DNA of 64,000 nucleotides from Clostridium_AD sp050717515 (GTDB lineage: Bacteria; Bacillota; Clostridia; Clostridiales; Clostridiaceae), in contig NZ_JBOITL010000007.1 in NCBI RefSeq assembly GCF_050717515.1, forward strand, positions 124,001-188,000, given 5' to 3'. Under the pieces are notes generated by a model. That model worked only from the letters and a program-made list of their open reading frames with translations. It was not told where the DNA came from and did no database searches. The position numbers and the translations under genes are program-made. This document shows positions 61,140 to 64,000 of this stretch, in pieces (position 1 is the stretch's first letter; every line of letters starts with the position of its first letter).

Positions 61140-61364
61140 ATGAGTATTTATGATTTAAAACCAGGCGATAAAGCATTAATTCATTCGGTTTGCGGTGATG
61201 AAAAGTTTGCTAAACGGTTACTAGCATTAGGGTGCATAGAAGGTACTGAAGTAACTTTAAAAGCTACTGCTCCTCTAGGCGATCCTATAATTATAAATTT
61301 ACGTGGTTTCAATTTAGCCATTAGAAAAAATGACGCTAAAAATATAAATATAAAAATGGCATAA
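61140..61364 (+). CDS. feoA: Ferrous iron transport protein FeoA
   Basis: ATG 61140 follows GGGGTGAC. The 74-residue SH3-like protein has KRLLALGCIEGTEV (about 26-39) and GDPIIINLRGFNLAIRK (about 46-62), typical of FeoA, the small cytoplasmic partner of FeoB. A Fur box overlaps the promoter region. feoB starts 33 bases downstream with its own AGGAGG, and a Cys-rich peptide gene completes the operon. Confidence 0.93.
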   Translation: MSIYDLKPGDKALIHSVCGDEKFAKRLLALGCIEGTEVTLKATAPLGDPIIINLRGFNLAIRKNDAKNINIKMA

Positions 61365-61397
61365 TTATTGTACACAGACATAATGAGGAGGATTTGA

Positions 61398-63161
61398 ATG
61401 ATCACTGCTGCACTACTAGGTAATCCTAACGTTGGTAAAACAACTCTATATAATGCACTTACAGGTTCTAACCAATACGTAGGTAATTGGGCGGGAGTAA
61501 CAGTCGAAAAAAAAGAAGGCTTTATTGATAATAAAATTAAAATTGTTGATTTGCCTGGCATTTATGCAATGGATACTTATTCTAATGAAGAAAAAGTTTC
61601 CAAAGATTTTTTGCAAAATGGTAATGTGGATGTAATTATTAATATTGTAGACGCATCCAGTCTTGATAGAAATTTATATCTTACTACGCAATTAAAACAA
61701 TTTAATAAACCAATAGTTTTAGTGTTAAATATGGTGGATGTAGCTATAGCTAAGGGGTTCGATATTAATTATAAGCTCTTATCACAAAAACTAGGTGTAA
61801 CAGTAATACCTATAGTGGCTTCAAAGGGAAAGGGAATCTCTGATGTTCGAGATTGTCTTCTTAAAGAGGATTATATTACTAACTCTTCAAAGAGCCTAAA
61901 ATTCAAAGATGAAAAAGAAACTTATGCATACATTGAAGTTTTACTAAAATCAATCACTAATAAGAAAAATGATGATAAAGTCTCTGTTTCGGAAAAAATA
62001 GATAAAATTGTGCTTAATAGAATAATTGCTTATCCACTATTTTTCGGAAGTTTATTTTTAATTTTTATGTTTACTTTTAGTTGGGTAGGAAAACCTTTAG
62101 CCGATTTTCTAGATACCTTGCTTAATGATTCTTTTGTTCCATTTCTGAGTAATTTGCTTTCCAGCAACAGCCCATGGTTTTCTTCATTATTAGTTGATGG
62201 TATCGTAAGTGGTGTAGGTTCTGTAGTAGTATTTTTACCAGTTATCTTAGCATTATTCTTGGGCATTTCATTTTTAGAAGACAGTGGTTACATGGCAAGA
62301 GCTGCTTTTATAATGGACAAGCTAATGAGGAAAATGGGTTTATCAGGTAAAGCATTTATCCCCTTAATTGTTGGTTTCGGTTGTTCTGTTCCAGCCATAA
62401 TGTCTGCTAGAACTCTAGAGAGTGATAAGGACAGGAAATTAACTGCACTTTTAGTACCACTTATGTCCTGCAATGCAAGGCTACCGGTTTATGCCTTATT
62501 TGCATCAGTGTTTTTTCCTGGAAAAGAAACGCTCATGGTATTTTCACTATACCTTATGGGTATTGGACTCGCTTTTGGAATTGGTCTCCTCTTCAAAAAC
62601 ACACTGTTTAAAAAAGACGAAGAGCCTTTTATTATAGAATTGCCTGAATATAAATTACCAGAAATAAAAAGCTTATTACTACACACTTGGGAAAAAGGTA
62701 AAGGGTTTTTAAGGAAAGCTGGTACTATAATCTTTTCAATTTCCGTAATAGTATGGTTTTTATCAAATTTCAACACTACAGGTATGGTTGATATAAACTC
62801 CAGCTTTTTAGCTGCTATTGGAAAATTTATAAACCCAATATTTATTCCACTTGGATTTGCTTCTTGGCAAAATTCCATAGCACTATTAACTGGTCTTATG
62901 GCTAAAGAAGTAGTTGTAGGTACCATGGGCGTTATATATGGTGGTAATTTAACACATATATTGCCTAGTTATTTTACTCCTCTATCAGCTTATAGTTTCC
63001 TGGCTTTCGTATTACTTTACACTCCTTGTGTATCAGTAATAGCGACTATGAAAAAAGAATATGGAAATAAAATGGCAATTTTTTCTGTAGCTTATCAATT
63101 AGTATTAGCATGGGTAGTATCTTTTATAATATTTAATGTAGGTAGTATTATAATAGGATAA
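61398..63161 (+). CDS. feoB: Ferrous iron transporter FeoB
   Basis: The 587-residue protein has an N-terminal G domain: G1 GNPNVGKTT (8-16), G3 DLPG (about 53), G4 NMVD (about 111). The membrane part holds about eight helices with GFGCSVPAI and the second gate segment (AKEVVVGTM). It takes up Fe2+ across the membrane under anaerobic conditions. It is shorter than the roughly 700-residue enterobacterial type mainly because the region between G domain and membrane part is compact, as in other clostridia. A hairpin at 63167-63192 follows. Confidence 0.95.
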   Translation: MITAALLGNPNVGKTTLYNALTGSNQYVGNWAGVTVEKKEGFIDNKIKIVDLPGIYAMDTYSNEEKVSKDFLQNGNVDVIINIVDASSLDRNLYLTTQLKQFNKPIVLVLNMVDVAIAKGFDINYKLLSQKLGVTVIPIVASKGKGISDVRDCLLKEDYITNSSKSLKFKDEKETYAYIEVLLKSITNKKNDDKVSVSEKIDKIVLNRIIAYPLFFGSLFLIFMFTFSWVGKPLADFLDTLLNDSFVPFLSNLLSSNSPWFSSLLVDGIVSGVGSVVVFLPVILALFLGISFLEDSGYMARAAFIMDKLMRKMGLSGKAFIPLIVGFGCSVPAIMSARTLESDKDRKLTALLVPLMSCNARLPVYALFASVFFPGKETLMVFSLYLMGIGLAFGIGLLFKNTLFKKDEEPFIIELPEYKLPEIKSLLLHTWEKGKGFLRKAGTIIFSISVIVWFLSNFNTTGMVDINSSFLAAIGKFINPIFIPLGFASWQNSIALLTGLMAKEVVVGTMGVIYGGNLTHILPSYFTPLSAYSFLAFVLLYTPCVSVIATMKKEYGNKMAIFSVAYQLVLAWVVSFIIFNVGSIIIG

Positions 63162-63166
63162 TAAAA

Positions 63167-63192
63167 AGAGGCTATTTGAAGTAGCAGCCTCT
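63167..63192 (+). other. Hairpin between feoB and the Cys-rich peptide gene
   Basis: AGAGGCT and AGCCTCT pair around a 12-base loop; no U run follows, so it may stabilise or divide the transcript rather than end it. Confidence 0.5.
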
Positions 63193-63221
63193 AGTATAAA
63201 ATATAGTGAGGTGATGTGCCA

Positions 63222-63389
63222 ATGGAATTTATTATTGTTGGCGTAATTATTATTGTAGCTGGATATATCTTATATTCTAATATAAAAAAACAAGCAAAGG
63301 GTGATTGTGGTTGTGGAAATGGCTGCAAAGGTTGTAGCCACAGCTGCGAAACAAAGCCGTCTGCTAAGAATGGTGACAAAATCGAATGA
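63222..63389 (+). CDS. FeoB-associated Cys-rich membrane peptide
   Basis: GAGGTGATGTGCC precedes an ATG that opens 55 codons. The peptide starts with a membrane helix (MEFIIVGVIIIVAGYILYS) and continues with a Cys-rich segment CGCGNGCKGCSHSC. This is the typical FeoB-associated Cys-rich membrane protein of Firmicutes, thought to assist FeoB. It lies 60 bases after feoB in the same direction and ends at a strong terminator. Confidence 0.88.
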   Translation: MEFIIVGVIIIVAGYILYSNIKKQAKGDCGCGNGCKGCSHSCETKPSAKNGDKIE

Positions 63390-63433
63390 AAAACAGCCCT
63401 ATAATACATAAATGTATTATAGGGCTGTTTTTT
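63389..63433. terminator. Bidirectional terminator of the feo operon
   Basis: AAAACAGCCCTATAATACAT is perfectly inverted after a two-base loop and flanked by A and T runs; it also overlaps the end of the convergent gene at 63432. Confidence 0.92.
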
Positions 63434-64000
63434 ATGATAATTGGCTATTCACCACTTTTAGTGGGCCATTTGTCTTTATATTACTATTTAAAAGTGACAT
63501 TTGTTTTTTAGCTAATTTTTCTTTCCTTTTTAAATCCAAATCATTTTCAATAATGTCAATCACCTTGAAAATTTTAGGCAAATTTAGGACATCTTCGTAA
63601 TTGTGAAGCATAAGGATTTCTTTTAATTTTTCATCATGTTTTACTAAGTATTCATTATATATTTCAACGCTCTTGGCTCCATTTATTTCATCTCGCCTTT
63701 TAATACCCGCAAACTTCTCTACACTTTTTAAACTACAGTTCTTCATTCCCATCTTTTTATGGAATGGTCTTATAATCTTAAACAAGTCAATGTGTTCACT
63801 AGGCAGCCTAAACCCAAGATTATGTCTATTCATCTTTCTAATTACGAAAGGTTCATCAAAAGCTGTACCATTATAAGAACACCATTTTTCAAAATTATTC
63901 ATAGATTTTTTAAGTTCTTTCAAAATGCTCTCCTCTTCACAAGGCGATTCTGCAAAATATTGAACAACTTTAAATTGATCTTCTTTTAAGTAATATCCTA
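63432..64000 (-). CDS. YprB-like ribonuclease-H-fold protein (cut by window edge)
   Basis: The frame stays open to the right edge, so the N terminus is missing; the visible part is about 189 residues. Segments FEKWCSYNGTAFDEPFVI (key Asp in AFDEP) and LHNYEDVLNLPKIF (last acidic pair) match the second half of the YprB/RNase-H-like exonuclease family, whose members often begin with an Fe-S-free 200-residue domain. HIDLFKIIRPFHKKM and NCSLKSVEKFAGI lie between. It shares the fold with the gene at 60225 but is not a close copy by eye. Confidence 0.82.
   Translation of the reverse strand, partial: GYYLKEDQFKVVQYFAESPCEEESILKELKKSMNNFEKWCSYNGTAFDEPFVIRKMNRHNLGFRLPSEHIDLFKIIRPFHKKMGMKNCSLKSVEKFAGIKRRDEINGAKSVEIYNEYLVKHDEKLKEILMLHNYEDVLNLPKIFKVIDIIENDLDLKRKEKLAKKQMSLLNSNIKTNGPLKVVNSQLS

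Noticed and set aside
1..64000. tRNA, rRNA or tmRNA genes
   Set aside because: I looked for T-loop GGTTCGAATCC-like and CCA-end patterns and found none that formed a cloverleaf; a tRNA scan would be needed to exclude them fully.

Overview
The window is AT-rich DNA from a Gram-positive anaerobe of the Clostridium type. The evidence is strong AGGAGG-type ribosome binding sites, TTG and GTG starts, U-run intrinsic terminators, a Feo iron system with a Cys-rich accessory peptide, a PPi-type phosphofructokinase, a GerM-like lipoprotein and a cobalamin riboswitch in front of an ECF transporter. I do not assign a species.

Left third (1 to about 21,300) is an accessory island. Its right end carries a tightly overlapping minus-strand block of three tyrosine-recombinase-like genes plus a small TnpC-like gene (14,955-20,992), the layout of a Tn554-type transposon. 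Immediately beyond it, an SF1 (UvrD-like) helicase gene stops at motif III (21,317-22,087), so the element probably landed in that gene; the missing C-terminal half is nowhere in the window. To the left lie candidate cargo genes: a DinG/XPD-type helicase (cut by the window edge), a complete UvrD/PcrA-like helicase, a GIY-YIG protein, a single-HKD phospholipase-D-like protein, a GNAT protein, a protein made of three HTH-like repeats, several unknown small proteins, gene remnants and small peptides with good ribosome binding sites.

From 22 to 41 kb come housekeeping and transport genes: pncB with a HesB-like protein, ndk, a cobalamin-riboswitch operon (EcfT, fused EcfA pair, S component, an LPXTG-anchored DUF4430/alpha-barrel protein and a second DUF4430 protein), a LUD protein, an HxlR regulator, a Nudix hydrolase, an MFS transporter, a PBP5-type carboxypeptidase followed by an ArsR regulator, an EamA transporter and a PEPCK-fold protein. 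Three long imperfect palindromes of one family sit between 37.3 and 41.0 kb.

From 41 to 64 kb come topB, a YhaO/YhaN-like (Mre11/Rad50-like) pair, threonine aldolase, two homologous structured RNA candidates flanking a GerM-like lipoprotein gene, a SprT-like protein, a VIT/VWA protein, PPi-phosphofructokinase, a prepilin peptidase with a pilin, adenine deaminase, and a Fur-box feoA-feoB-peptide operon between two YprB-like nuclease genes. The points I consider most worth checking are the twin RNAs (compensatory changes are visible between the copies), the transcobalamin-like surface system, the recombinase block inserted in a helicase gene, and the hairpin repeat family.
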